Shown here: positions 25,308 through 34,259 of the stretch, one piece after another
Numbering within the stretch: position 1 is the first letter of the stretch
How the letters are laid out: each line of letters opens with the position of its first letter
Assembly: GCF_005503535.1 (NCBI RefSeq)
Contig: NZ_SCNN01000003.1
Span: 1-64,000, forward strand
Source of the DNA: Mesorhizobium comanense
GTDB taxonomy: Bacteria > Pseudomonadota > Alphaproteobacteria > Rhizobiales > Rhizobiaceae
DNA: 64,000 nt
Reading direction: 5' to 3'
Program-made: the position numbers and the translations under genes
The notes under the pieces: model-generated
The model's database searches: none
The model's input: the letters and a program-made list of their open reading frames with translations, nothing else
What the model was told of the DNA's origin: nothing

Positions 25308-27896
25308 ATGCTTCTGGAACGGCGGACGCAGCTGGAACAGCTGGACGGTCTCCTGGCGCAGGCCGCGCGCGGCCAAGGCCATGTCGCGGCGTTGCTCGGC
25401 GAGGCGGGCTCGGGCAAGACCGCGCTTGTCGAGGCCTTCATCGGCGCCGCCGGCGGGGGCGCGCGCGTGTTGCGCAGCGCCTGCGAGGATCTGTCGATCC
25501 CTGATCCGCTCGGGCCGCTCTACGACCTGGCAAGGGGCGCGCAGTGGCCGATGCCGCGCGCGCCCGAAGCGCGCCAGGGTCAGCGGCTGCCGCTGTTTTC
25601 CGACGCACTCGACGTCTTCGATGCGCGCGCGGGCGCGACGCTGCTGGTGATCGAGGACCTGCACTGGGCCGACGACGCGACGCTCGACTTCGTCCGCTTC
25701 CTCGGCCGGCGCATCGCCAACACCCATATCCTGCTGCTGCTGAGCGCCCGCACCGACGGCTCCGAAGGGCAGATGCGCGTGCGCCGGGCGCTCGGCGAAA
25801 TCCCCTCGGCCAGTGTTGCCCGCATCGATGTGCCGCTGTTGAGCGAAACGGCGGTGCTGTCGCTCGCCCGCGCCGTGGGCCGCGATGGCGACGCCATCTA
25901 CCGGGCGAGCGCCGGCAACGCCTTCTTCGTCGCCGAACTGCTCAGTGCTGAAGACGAAACCGCGCTGCCGGCCAGTGTGCGCGATGCCGTGGTCGCGCGG
26001 GCCGAACGGCTGTCGCCCGGCGCCCGCGCGATGCTCGACGCCGTCTCGGTGTTCCCAAGGCGCGCCGACGCCTGGGCCCTGACCGGGCTGTGCGGCATCG
26101 CCGCCGCCGGCCAGCTCGCGGAATGCGTCTCGAACGGGCTGCTCGACGATCTCGGCGATGCCTACGCCTTCCGCCACGAGATCGCGCGGCGCGCCATCGA
26201 GGAGATGCTGACCAGCAGCCACAGGCGGGAATTCAACCAGCGCGCGCTGTCGGCGCTCATCGAACGGGGCGACGTCGCCACGGCGCGGCTGGTGCACCAC
26301 GCCGTCGAAGCGCACAACTGGCAAGCGGTGCGCGCGTTCGCGCCGGTCGCGGCGCGCGAGGCCTCCCGGGTCGGCGCCCATCGCGACGCCGCCGGCTATT
26401 GCGAGGTCGCGCTGCGCCGGGCCGACACCTTGCCGGTCGAGGAGCGGGCCGGGCTTTACGAACAATATGCGTTCGAATGCCACCTGATTGGCCGCGTCGA
26501 GGAGGCCATCGGCGCGCAGGAGCAGGCGCGCCTTCTCCATCATGCCATGGGAGACGTGCTGAAGGAGGGCGACAGCCTCAGGTGCCTGTCGCGCTTTTCC
26601 TATCTGATGGGCGACCGCCAGGCCGCCGACCTCTATGGCGCGCGGGCGGTGACGCTGCTCGAAACCGTCCCCGCCGGGCCCGAACTGGCCATGGCCTATT
26701 CCAATCTGTCGCAACTGGCGATGCTGGCGGAAAGGCTGGACGAGACCCTGGCGCTGGGCGCCAAGGCCATCAGGCTGGCCGAAGGGCTGGACCGGCAGGA
26801 CATCGTCTGCCATGCGCTCAACAATGTCGGTGCCGCCGAGCAATCGCTCGACCTGGAAGGCGGCCGGACGCACCTGGCCCGCAGCCTGGAGATCGCGCTC
26901 GCGTGCAATTTTCAGGAGCACGCCGCGCGCGCCTTCACCAACAGTGCCTGCGGCGGCATGAACCGGCTGGATTATCGCCTGGCCCAGTCCTTCCTCGACC
27001 GCGGCATCGATTATTGCATCGAAAACGACCTGGCGACCTGGCGCGACTACATGCGCGGCGTGCGCGCGCAACTGCTGGTGCGGCACGGCCAATGGGAGGA
27101 GGCCGCGGCCGAGGCGGTCGAGGTTCTCGCCGGCAATCAGGCGACCGCGCTCGTGCGCTATCCGGCGCTGGTGGCGCTGTCGCGGCTGCGGGTGCGCCGC
27201 GGCGACCCGTCGGCCGAGCCGCTTCTGGCCGAGATGAAGCGTTTCCTTGAAAGGGGGACCGAACTGCAACGGCTGCTGCCCTATGCGGCGGTGATCGCCG
27301 AACAGGCCTGGCTCGGCGAAGCCGACAGGAACGAGGCGCTGCGGCTGATCGGTCTTGTCGAAGGCCTTTCGCCGACGCGGGCGGCCTTCGCCGAACTGGC
27401 CGGCTGGCGCCATCTGCTGTCGCCGGGCGCCGACCCCGGCGATACGTCGGGCATGGCCGACCCCTACCGGCTGCTGCTTGCCGGTGACTGGCGTGGCGCG
27501 GCGGCCGCCTGGGCGGATCTCGATTCGCCCTATGAACGCGCGCTGGCGCTCGCCCGGGGCGACGAGGCGGCGCAGCGCGAGGCGCTCGAAGTGCTCGAGG
27601 CGCTCGGCGCCCGGCCGGTCGCCAGCCATGTGCGCGACATCATGCGGCGAAACGGCGTCATCCGCATCGCGCGCGGCCCGCGCAGCACGACGCGCGCCAA
27701 CAGTGCCGGCCTGACCCGGCGCCAGATGGAAGTGCTGCAGCTGATCGAGCGCGGCCTGTCCAACAAGCGCATCGCCGAGCACCTGGCCATTTCGCCCAAG
27801 ACCGTCGACCATCACGTCTCGGCGGTGCTGGGCAAGCTCGACGCCGTTTCGCGCGGCGAGGCCACGGCGGCCGCGCGCGACAGCGGGCTGCTTTGA
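25308..27896 (+). CDS. Large ATPase-LuxR (LAL/MalT-like) transcriptional regulator
   Basis: This 862-residue regulator has an N-terminal AAA/STAND ATPase: Walker A GEAGSGKT (31-38) and Walker B TLLVIEDLHWADD (111-123). A long helical TPR-like middle part follows (about 330-780). The C-terminal LuxR helix-turn-helix begins LTRRQMEVLQLIERGLSNKR, followed by IAEHLAISPKTVDHHVSAVL. Such proteins are signal-responsive activators whose inducer binds the middle region. The ATG at 25308 lies just before the ATPase fold. It is divergent from a DUF4242 gene. The signal is unknown. Confidence 0.88.
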   Translation: MLLERRTQLEQLDGLLAQAARGQGHVAALLGEAGSGKTALVEAFIGAAGGGARVLRSACEDLSIPDPLGPLYDLARGAQWPMPRAPEARQGQRLPLFSDALDVFDARAGATLLVIEDLHWADDATLDFVRFLGRRIANTHILLLLSARTDGSEGQMRVRRALGEIPSASVARIDVPLLSETAVLSLARAVGRDGDAIYRASAGNAFFVAELLSAEDETALPASVRDAVVARAERLSPGARAMLDAVSVFPRRADAWALTGLCGIAAAGQLAECVSNGLLDDLGDAYAFRHEIARRAIEEMLTSSHRREFNQRALSALIERGDVATARLVHHAVEAHNWQAVRAFAPVAAREASRVGAHRDAAGYCEVALRRADTLPVEERAGLYEQYAFECHLIGRVEEAIGAQEQARLLHHAMGDVLKEGDSLRCLSRFSYLMGDRQAADLYGARAVTLLETVPAGPELAMAYSNLSQLAMLAERLDETLALGAKAIRLAEGLDRQDIVCHALNNVGAAEQSLDLEGGRTHLARSLEIALACNFQEHAARAFTNSACGGMNRLDYRLAQSFLDRGIDYCIENDLATWRDYMRGVRAQLLVRHGQWEEAAAEAVEVLAGNQATALVRYPALVALSRLRVRRGDPSAEPLLAEMKRFLERGTELQRLLPYAAVIAEQAWLGEADRNEALRLIGLVEGLSPTRAAFAELAGWRHLLSPGADPGDTSGMADPYRLLLAGDWRGAAAAWADLDSPYERALALARGDEAAQREALEVLEALGARPVASHVRDIMRRNGVIRIARGPRSTTRANSAGLTRRQMEVLQLIERGLSNKRIAEHLAISPKTVDHHVSAVLGKLDAVSRGEATAAARDSGLL

Positions 27897-27911
27897 ACTG
27901 GCCGCGGCCGG

Positions 27912-28916
27912 TCAATCGTAGGTGAGATCCGTCGCCTTGCCGCCGAACACGCGGTAGGCATAGAAGGAATAGAAGATGATGATCGGCAGCACCACCACCG
28001 TGCCGGCCAGGATGATGGCCAGGCTTTCGGTCGCCGATGCCGCCTGCCAGATCGTCAGCTTGTCGGGCACCACGAACGGATAGAACGACCAGGCGAGACC
28101 GGCGAAGCCGAGCACGAAAATGCCGGCCAGCGTCAGGAACGGCGTCAGTGCATGGCTGTCGTCGGGCCTGGGCAGATGGAAGGTTTGCCGCCACAGCCAC
28201 AGGAACAAAAGCGCCGACAGCACCGGCAGCGGCGAGAGGTACAGCATCTCGGGCCAGACGAACCATTTGTCGAAGATGCGCGGGCTGGCGAAGGGCGTCG
28301 CCAGCGACACGGCGGCCATGCCGAGCGCGGTGAGCACCAGCGCGGTGCGCAGCCAGCGCACCGCCTTCTTCTGCAACTCGCCCTCGGTCTTGTAGATCAC
28401 CCAGGCCGCGCCCATCGCTGCATAGGCCGCCGCCAGGCAGAGCGCGACCAGCGCGCCGAACGCCATGCCGCCGAGGCCGACATCGAGGCCGAGCACATAG
28501 ACGCCCAGCATGTAGCCCTGCGCCAGCGACGCGATCAGCGAGCCGAGGAAGAAGATGCGGTTCCAGCGATGCTTCTTGCCCGCCGGCACCTTGGCGCGGA
28601 AATCGAAGGCGACGCCGCGCAGGATCAGCCCGACCAGCAGCACGAAGACCGGCAGGTAGAGCGCGGTGAGGATGACCCCGTGCGCCATCGGAAAGGCGAC
28701 GAGCAGCAGCCCGACCGCCAGCACCAGCCAGGTCTCGTTGGCGTCCCAGAACGGGCCGATCGCCGCGATCATGGTGTCCTGCTCGGCGTCTTCGGCGGCC
28801 GCGAACAGGATGCCGATGCCGAGATCGAACCCGTCGAGGACGACATAGATCAGGATGGCCAGCCCCATCAGGCCGGCGAAGATGAGGGGGAGCGCGGTTG
28901 GCCAGTCGAAGGTCAT
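27912..28916 (-). CDS. cioB: Cytochrome bd-type quinol oxidase subunit II (cyanide-insensitive type)
   Basis: This 334-residue membrane subunit has about eight to nine helices. It begins with LPLIFAGLMGLAILIYVVLD and GFDLGIGILF, the CydB start. FWDANETWLVLAVGLLLVAF is a strong family motif. It forms the bd oxidase with the subunit I gene upstream on the same strand. The ATG at 28916 (MTFDW) fits the family start, and an 18-codon upstream extension is unlikely. Confidence 0.93.
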   Translation of the reverse strand: MTFDWPTALPLIFAGLMGLAILIYVVLDGFDLGIGILFAAAEDAEQDTMIAAIGPFWDANETWLVLAVGLLLVAFPMAHGVILTALYLPVFVLLVGLILRGVAFDFRAKVPAGKKHRWNRIFFLGSLIASLAQGYMLGVYVLGLDVGLGGMAFGALVALCLAAAYAAMGAAWVIYKTEGELQKKAVRWLRTALVLTALGMAAVSLATPFASPRIFDKWFVWPEMLYLSPLPVLSALLFLWLWRQTFHLPRPDDSHALTPFLTLAGIFVLGFAGLAWSFYPFVVPDKLTIWQAASATESLAIILAGTVVVLPIIIFYSFYAYRVFGGKATDLTYD

Positions 28917-29030
28917 CTTTCTTCCCCTGTTCGCCGGAGCCATTCTGGTCGCGATGTGCTCGGGTGGCATTCCATCGATGAGGCATTTGCCTCGGGCCTG
29001 CTGTCGAAGTCGGCGCTGGCGGTTGTCATT

Positions 29031-30392
29031 TCACGCCCCAGCCGCCGGCTGCGACATGGCTGTCTTCATGACCCCCGGCAGCGGCGAGGAATCGCCGTCC
29101 TTCGCCGCCTTCAGCGCCAGATGCACCAGCACGCCGAGATAGGCGATCAGCAAAAGCACGTAGAGGATGAGGTAGATGGCGAGCGTCAGCGCGACATGGC
29201 TGCCGGCCACCGGACCGACGGCGTCGGCGGTCTTCAGCACGCCGGTCACCAGCCAGGGCTGGCGGCCGATCTCGGTCGTGTACCAGCCGGCCAGCGTCGC
29301 CAGCCAGCCCGACAGCGCCATCGGCACCATCAGCATGGCGAGCGGCCTCGGCAACGCGTTGCGGCGCTTGAGGAAGAAGGCCGCCGACCACGAAACCGCC
29401 AGCATCAGCAGGCCGGTGCCGACCATGATGCGGAAACCCCAGAACACCGGGAAGACAGGCGGGTGGTTGCCGGGATAGTCGTTCAGTCCCGGCACGACGC
29501 CGCTCGCCGAATGGCGCAGGATGAGGCTGGCGCCGTCGGGAATGGCGATCTCGAACCTGTTTTCCTTGGCCGTCTCGTCGGGCAGCGCGAACAGCACCAG
29601 CGGCACGTTGGGCCCGGTGTTCCAGTTCGCCTCCATCGCCGCCACCTTCTGCGGCTGGTGTTCCAGCGTGTTCAGCCCGTGCTGGTCGCCGGCAAAGATC
29701 TGCACCGGAATGAGGATCGCTGCGGTGAAGACGCCGGTGCGTAGTGCTTTCCACATCGATTCCGACCGATCGCCGGCGAGATAACGCAGCGCCGACAGGC
29801 CCGCGATCAGGAAGGACACGGTGAGGCCGGAGGCCAGCAGCATGTGGACGAGGCGGTAGGGCATGGACGGGTTGAAGACGATAGCCCACCAGTCGACGGC
29901 ATGCGCGACGCCGTCGCGCATCTCGAATCCGTCTGGCGTCTGCATCCAGGAATTGAGCGCGATGATCCAGAACGCCGACAGCGTGGTGCCGCCCGCCACC
30001 AGCACCGTCGCCAGCGTGTGGACGCGGTTGGAGACGCGGCGGAAACCGAACAGCATGATGCCGAGGAAGGCAGCCTCGAGGAAGAAGGCGGTCAGCACTT
30101 CATAGGCCAGCAACGGCCCGGCGATGTTGCCGACCTTTTCCATGTAGCCCGGCCAGTTGGTGCCGAACTGGAAGCTCATGGTGACGCCCGAGACAACGCC
30201 CATGGCAAAGGACAGCGCGAAGACCTTCACCCAGGTGAAGTAGGCGCGCATCCAGGCGGAATCGTTGGTCGCGTTGTAGCGCAGCTTGAAGAACAGCAGC
30301 ACCCAGCCAAGTGCGATGGTGATGGTTGGAAACAGGATATGAAACGAGATATTCGCGCCGAACTGGATGCGAGACAATATCAGCGTGTCCAT
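29031..30392 (-). CDS. cioA: Cytochrome bd-type quinol oxidase subunit I (cyanide-insensitive type)
   Basis: This 453-residue haem-bearing subunit oxidises quinol and reduces oxygen at low tension. The N-terminal ILSRIQFGANISFHILFPTI holds the haem-ligand His. PYRLVHMLLASGLT and GDQHGLNTLEHQPQKVAAME (the conserved quinol-site area) are present. WYTTEIGRQPWLV is the GRQPW motif. The Q-loop looks short, as in CIO-type enzymes. The ATG at 30392 (MDTLILSRIQFG) was chosen over 30452. A gap of 114 bases separates it from cioB. No cydX-like ORF was identified. Confidence 0.94.
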   Translation of the reverse strand: MDTLILSRIQFGANISFHILFPTITIALGWVLLFFKLRYNATNDSAWMRAYFTWVKVFALSFAMGVVSGVTMSFQFGTNWPGYMEKVGNIAGPLLAYEVLTAFFLEAAFLGIMLFGFRRVSNRVHTLATVLVAGGTTLSAFWIIALNSWMQTPDGFEMRDGVAHAVDWWAIVFNPSMPYRLVHMLLASGLTVSFLIAGLSALRYLAGDRSESMWKALRTGVFTAAILIPVQIFAGDQHGLNTLEHQPQKVAAMEANWNTGPNVPLVLFALPDETAKENRFEIAIPDGASLILRHSASGVVPGLNDYPGNHPPVFPVFWGFRIMVGTGLLMLAVSWSAAFFLKRRNALPRPLAMLMVPMALSGWLATLAGWYTTEIGRQPWLVTGVLKTADAVGPVAGSHVALTLAIYLILYVLLLIAYLGVLVHLALKAAKDGDSSPLPGVMKTAMSQPAAGA

Positions 30393-30511
30393 GGCGGGCT
30401 CCGGCTGCTGCCAATACTGCTGAACGATAGGCCCGAAGCCGGTTGAGGTCAAAGCGGCGTCCTGCCGCGAGGCCGAACGCCACAGGACAATTTTACCGCT
30501 GCATGCCGGGT

Positions 30512-31000
30512 TTAGGCGCTGGTCTCCGGCACATCGCCGAGCGCATCCGCGAACTTGCGCATCAGGCGCACCAGCTCCTCGATGTCGTGCGCCTCCCAGG
30601 TCTCGAAAATGGCGCGGCCGATTTTCTCGCGCGCTGCATCGACCAGGTCGGTCATCGCCTTGCCCTTCGGGCTGATCACGGCCTCGCGCACGCGGCGGTC
30701 GGCGGCGCTCGCCTCGCGTCGCACCAGGCCCAGGCTCTCCAGCTTGGCAACCTGACGGCTCACGGTCGTGTAGTCGCGCCCGACGCGGTCGGCCATCTCG
30801 ACGACGCCGATCGGCCCGAAGCGCTCGATGCCGACGAGCAGGGGGAACAATGCCCGGTCGAGCGGAATGCCAGCCGCCTTGATCAGCAGCTCGTCGCGCT
30901 GTGGCCTGTTCATCTGCCCGACAATATCCAGAACGGCCGCGTGTATCTGGCGCAGTTGGTCCGAGATATGTGTAGTTTGCATATTTTTTGTTGACGGCAT
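30512..31000 (-). CDS. MarR-family transcriptional regulator
   Basis: This 162-residue protein has a winged helix. IGVVEMADRVGRDYTTVSRQ is the recognition helix region, then VAKLESLGLVRREASAADRR with the wing. MarR proteins are ligand-sensitive repressors. AAGGAG lies 8 bases before the ATG at 31000 (MPSTKN), and an internal ATG at 30982 is an alternative. It is divergent from a quinone oxidoreductase gene, and the gap carries an inverted repeat, so it probably represses itself and its neighbour. cioA lies downstream on the same strand. Confidence 0.85.
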   Translation of the reverse strand: MPSTKNMQTTHISDQLRQIHAAVLDIVGQMNRPQRDELLIKAAGIPLDRALFPLLVGIERFGPIGVVEMADRVGRDYTTVSRQVAKLESLGLVRREASAADRRVREAVISPKGKAMTDLVDAAREKIGRAIFETWEAHDIEELVRLMRKFADALGDVPETSA

Positions 31001-31014
31001 GCCGGGACTCCTTA

Positions 31015-31033
31015 TATGTGCATTATACACATA
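31015..31033. promoter_or_regulatory. Inverted repeat, probable MarR operator
   Basis: TATGTG (31015-31020) and CACATA (31028-31033) form a symmetric site, TATGTGCATTATACACATA. It lies in the 60-base gap between the divergent marR and oxidoreductase genes, next to the marR ribosome-binding site. Binding by the MarR protein is inferred. Confidence 0.55.
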
Positions 31034-31060
31034 GTCTGGAAACCGGAAAGGCAAACCAGC

Positions 31061-32041
31061 ATGAAAGCAGCAATTGTCCCGGAGGCGGGCAGAACGCCCG
31101 TCTATGGCGATGTCCCCGAGCCGGCGGTCGGGCCGGGCGAGCAGCTCGTCCATGTCAGCGCGGCGGCGGTCAGCCATGTCGTGAAGAGCCGCGCCTCGGG
31201 CACGCACTACAGCTCGTCAGGCCGATTTCCGTTCGTCGTCGGGGTCGATGGCGTGGGCCGGCTTGAAAACGGCAGGCGGGTCTATTTCGTCGCGCCCGGA
31301 GGCAGCATGGCGGAGCGGGCGGCCGTGCCGTCGGCCTATTGCCTGCCATTACCAGATGAGCTGGATGACGTGACCGCGGCGGCGATCGCCAATCCAGGCA
31401 TGTCGTCCTGGGCGGCCTATGTCGAACGGGCAAAACTCAAGGCCGGCGAGACCGTGCTGGTCAATGGCGCCGCCGGCTCGTCAGGTCGGCTTGCCGTGCA
31501 GATCGCCAGGCATCTCGGTGCCAGGAAGGTGATCGCGACCGCCCGCAATGTCGACGCGCTCAAAGAGGTCGCTGCGCTCGGCGCGGACATGACGGTGCCG
31601 CTTGTCGAGGACCAGGCGGCCCTCGAGGCCAGTTTGAAGAAGGAATTCGCGCAAGGCATCGATGTCGTCATCGACTATCTCTGGGGAAAAAGCGCCGAAC
31701 GCCTGCTGGTCGCCGCGGCCAAGGCCGGGCCCGAGGCGGTGCCGATCCGCTTCGTCCAGATCGGCTCGATGAGCGGTTCCGACATCATGCTGTCCAGCGC
31801 CGTGCTGCGCTCGTCGGCCATCACTCTGATGGGCAGCGGCATCGGCAGCATCCCGATGGAACGCCTCGTCGCCTGCGTCGGCGCGCTGCTTGAGGCGGCG
31901 GTCCCGGCCGGATTTAAAATCGCGGCGAAGCCGGTTCCGCTCGCCGATGTCGAACGGGCATGGGCCGAGGACGACAGCGCCAGGCGCACCGTGTTCACGC
32001 TAGAGCCGGATGATTTCAGGTCAAGTCGACCTGAAATCTGA
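31061..32041 (+). CDS. Zinc-independent quinone oxidoreductase / MDR-family dehydrogenase
   Basis: This 326-residue medium-chain dehydrogenase/reductase begins MKAAIVPEAGRTPVYGDVPE. The nucleotide-binding region contains AKLKAGETVLVNGAAGSSGR and LAVQIARHLGARKVIATARN, typical of NADPH:quinone reductases. No structural-zinc cysteine cluster is seen. It begins 60 bases from a divergent MarR gene, an arrangement common for reductases induced by electrophiles or quinones. The substrate is not defined by sequence. Confidence 0.82.
   Translation: MKAAIVPEAGRTPVYGDVPEPAVGPGEQLVHVSAAAVSHVVKSRASGTHYSSSGRFPFVVGVDGVGRLENGRRVYFVAPGGSMAERAAVPSAYCLPLPDELDDVTAAAIANPGMSSWAAYVERAKLKAGETVLVNGAAGSSGRLAVQIARHLGARKVIATARNVDALKEVAALGADMTVPLVEDQAALEASLKKEFAQGIDVVIDYLWGKSAERLLVAAAKAGPEAVPIRFVQIGSMSGSDIMLSSAVLRSSAITLMGSGIGSIPMERLVACVGALLEAAVPAGFKIAAKPVPLADVERAWAEDDSARRTVFTLEPDDFRSSRPEI
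32011..32037 (+). terminator. Hairpin over the oxidoreductase stop
   Basis: GATTTCAGGTC and GACCTGAAATC form an 11-bp perfect stem with an AAGTC loop, ending just before the TGA at 32039-32041. It lacks a following T run, so it may stabilise the 3' end or act in attenuation rather than be a classical terminator. Confidence 0.45.
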
Positions 32042-32064
32042 ATCCGCCTCTAAATCAAAGAGGT

Positions 32065-32115
32065 AGAGCATGATGTCTGGACAAACTGTACTCATTTGTC
32101 CGGACATCATGCTCT
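32065..32115. repeat. Long inverted repeat (21-bp arms)
   Basis: AGAGCATGATGTC... (32065-32085) is mirrored by ...GACATCATGCTCT (32095-32115), with one G-T-type mismatch in 21 positions and a 9-base loop. It lies 23 bases after the oxidoreductase stop. It may be a terminator, or a copy of the AGAGCATGAT-type palindromes scattered in rhizobial genomes. No second copy was found in this window. Confidence 0.7.
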
Positions 32116-32282
32116 ACGCTGAGTGCGGATGCAGCCGGCCGCCGCTCGCCGCCCCCTGGCCGGGCGTATCGGTCGGGGCCCGAACGGCTGTCCAGAACTG
32201 TCAGCAGCACCGGCGCCTTGCGGTTGCATGAACCGCCATTCGGCCTATATGAGGTGACCTCTTTCAGGCAGCCGTTCAGTCC

Positions 32283-33209
32283 ATGCCCTCCATCCTGTCC
32301 ATTTCAGGGGTCTCCAAGACCTACGCCACCGGCTTCAAGGCGCTCAAGGAAGTCAATCTCGACATCCAGCGCGGCGAAATCTTCGCGCTGCTGGGGCCTA
32401 ACGGCGCCGGCAAGACGACGCTGATCTCGATCATCTGCGGCATCGTCAACCGTTCGTCGGGCACCGTCACCGTCGACGGCCACGACATCAACAGGGACTA
32501 CCGCGCCGCGCGCAGCCTGATCGGCCTGGTGCCGCAGGAACTGACCATCGACGCCTTCGAAACGGTCTGGGCGACCGTCAATTACAGCCGGGGCCTGTTC
32601 GGCAAGCCGGCCAACCCGGCCTTCGTCGAGAAGGTGCTGCGCGACCTCTCGCTCTGGGACAAGAAGGACGCCAAGGCGATCACGCTGTCGGGCGGCATGA
32701 AGCGCAGGCTGATGATCGCCAAGGCGCTCTCGCACGAGCCGCGCATCCTGTTCCTCGACGAGCCGACCGCGGGTGTCGACGTCGAGCTGCGCCAGGACAT
32801 GTGGGCCATGGTGCGCCGGCTGCGCGAAGACGGCGTCACCATCATCCTCACCACCCACTATATCGAGGAAGCCGAGGAAATGGCCGACCGCGTCGGCGTC
32901 ATCAACCGGGGCGAGATCATCCTGGTCGAGGAAAAGGCCGAACTGATGCGCAAGCTCGGCCGCAAGCAGATAAGGATCGAGCTGCGCGCGCCGCTGGCGA
33001 GCATCCCCGACGAGCTGGCGCGCTACGCTCTCGAACTGTCGGGCGACGGCACCGAGCTCACCTATACCTACGACAACCAGAGCGACCGGCCCGGCGTCGC
33101 CTCCCTGATCCGTGACCTCGAGGCATCGGGCATCCAGTTCCGCGATCTCGACACCAAGAACAGTTCGCTCGAAGAGATCTTCGTCAATCTTCTGAGGCAA
33201 GAACCATGA
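32283..33209 (+). CDS. ABC-2 type exporter, ATP-binding protein
   Basis: This 308-residue ABC ATPase has Walker A in [14 protein letters not shown] (about 40-48), signature LSGGMKRRL and Walker [20 protein letters not shown]. The C-terminal extension (ELTYTYDNQ and beyond) resembles YadG/CcmA-like subunits of ABC-2 exporters. The permease gene follows with a 4-nt overlap (33206-33209). The cargo is not evident. The 240-base gap before it contains the long inverted repeat and no other gene. Confidence 0.9.
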   Translation: MPSILSISGVSKTYATGFKALKEVNLDIQRGEIFALLGPNGAGKTTLISIICGIVNRSSGTVTVDGHDINRDYRAARSLIGLVPQELTIDAFETVWATVNYSRGLFGKPANPAFVEKVLRDLSLWDKKDAKAITLSGGMKRRLMIAKALSHEPRILFLDEPTAGVDVELRQDMWAMVRRLREDGVTIILTTHYIEEAEEMADRVGVINRGEIILVEEKAELMRKLGRKQIRIELRAPLASIPDELARYALELSGDGTELTYTYDNQSDRPGVASLIRDLEASGIQFRDLDTKNSSLEEIFVNLLRQEP

Positions 33210-33967
33210 ACCTGCGCGCCGTCTGGGCGATCTACCGGGTGGAGATGGCGCGTGCGTTCCGCACCGTGCTGCAGAGCATCATCTCGCCGGTCATCTCGAC
33301 GTCGCTCTACTTCGTCGTCTTCGGCTCGGCCATCGGCTCGCGCATCACCGAGATCGACGGCATCAGCTATGGCGCCTTCATCGTGCCCGGACTGATCATG
33401 CTGTCGCTTTTGACGCAGTCGATCTCCAACGCGTCCTTCGCCATCTATTTCCCGAAATTCGTCGGCTCGATCTACGAGCTCCTGTCGGCGCCGGTGTCCT
33501 ATCTGGAGATCGTCATCGCCTATGTCGGCGGCGCGGCGACCAAGTCGATCATCCTCGGCCTGATCATCCTGGCCACCGCTTCGCTGTTCGTGCCACTCCA
33601 CATCGAACACCCGTTCTGGATGCTCGCTTTCCTGATCCTGACGGCGGTGACCTTCAGCCTGTTCGGCTTCATCATCGGCATCTGGGCAAGGAGTTTCGAG
33701 CAGCTGCAGCTGGTGCCGCTCCTGATCGTCACCCCGCTGACCTTCCTCGGCGGCAGCTTCTATTCGATCCACATGCTGCCCGGCATCTGGAAGACGATCA
33801 CCCTGTTCAACCCGGTGGTCTACCTGATCAGCGGCTTCCGCTGGAGCTTCTACGGCAAGGCCGACGTGTCGGTCGCCGTCAGCCTGGGCATGACGCTGGT
33901 GTTCCTGGCCACCTGCATCGCCATCGTCGCCTGGATCTTCCGGACGGGATACAGGCTGCGGAACTGA
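33206..33967 (+). CDS. ABC-2 type exporter, permease (YadH-like)
   Basis: This 253-residue integral membrane protein has about six helices. The ABC-2 family pattern is seen in [34 protein letters not shown] and [20 protein letters not shown] with [13 protein letters not shown]. It pairs with the overlapping upstream ATPase to form a homodimeric exporter. It is followed by a family A repeat. Confidence 0.9.
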   Translation: MNLRAVWAIYRVEMARAFRTVLQSIISPVISTSLYFVVFGSAIGSRITEIDGISYGAFIVPGLIMLSLLTQSISNASFAIYFPKFVGSIYELLSAPVSYLEIVIAYVGGAATKSIILGLIILATASLFVPLHIEHPFWMLAFLILTAVTFSLFGFIIGIWARSFEQLQLVPLLIVTPLTFLGGSFYSIHMLPGIWKTITLFNPVVYLISGFRWSFYGKADVSVAVSLGMTLVFLATCIAIVAWIFRTGYRLRN

Positions 33968-34013
33968 CGCTGCGTCGCCAAACCTGGCTATGCATTGGCT
34001 TGTGCCGCGCTGG

Positions 34014-34202
34014 TCGACCCCCACTCCGTCGAGCTTCGCTCGACACCTCTCCCCCGATCGACGGGGGAGAGGAAAGGCGCCAGGCATTTTGCGCTCGACG
34101 CTTATCCAGCAAGGCTCCCTTCCTTTCCCTCCGGAGGGGGGAAAGGTGGCGCTGCGAAGCAGCGACGGATTGGGGGAACCACCTGGCAATCAAGCCTTCG
34201 GC
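34014..34202. repeat. Intergenic palindromic repeat, family A (long composite copy)
   Basis: The first unit is CGACCCCCACTCCGTCGAGC to CCCCGATCGACGGGGGAGAG. The second is TTTCCCTCCGGAGGGGGGAA to GCGACGGATTGGGGGAACCA, followed by CCTGGCAATCAAGCCTTCGG. It is nearly the same over its whole length as the copy at 58.7 kb, including the spacer GGCGCCAGG and the flanking ACCTGGCAATCAAGCCT. Confidence 0.8.
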
Positions 34203-34259
34203 TGACCGTCACGCCAATCACACAAGATGTGCATGGCGTAGAGGAAGGAGCCAAGAACC

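Noticed and set aside
25101..27815. 904-codon open frame on the minus strand
   Set aside because: It lies antisense to the LuxR-type regulator over its whole length. It reflects high-GC third positions and has no domain or start signals of its own.
32011..32037. Classical intrinsic terminator at the oxidoreductase stop
   Set aside because: No T run follows and the stem lies within the coding region, so it is listed only as a hairpin.
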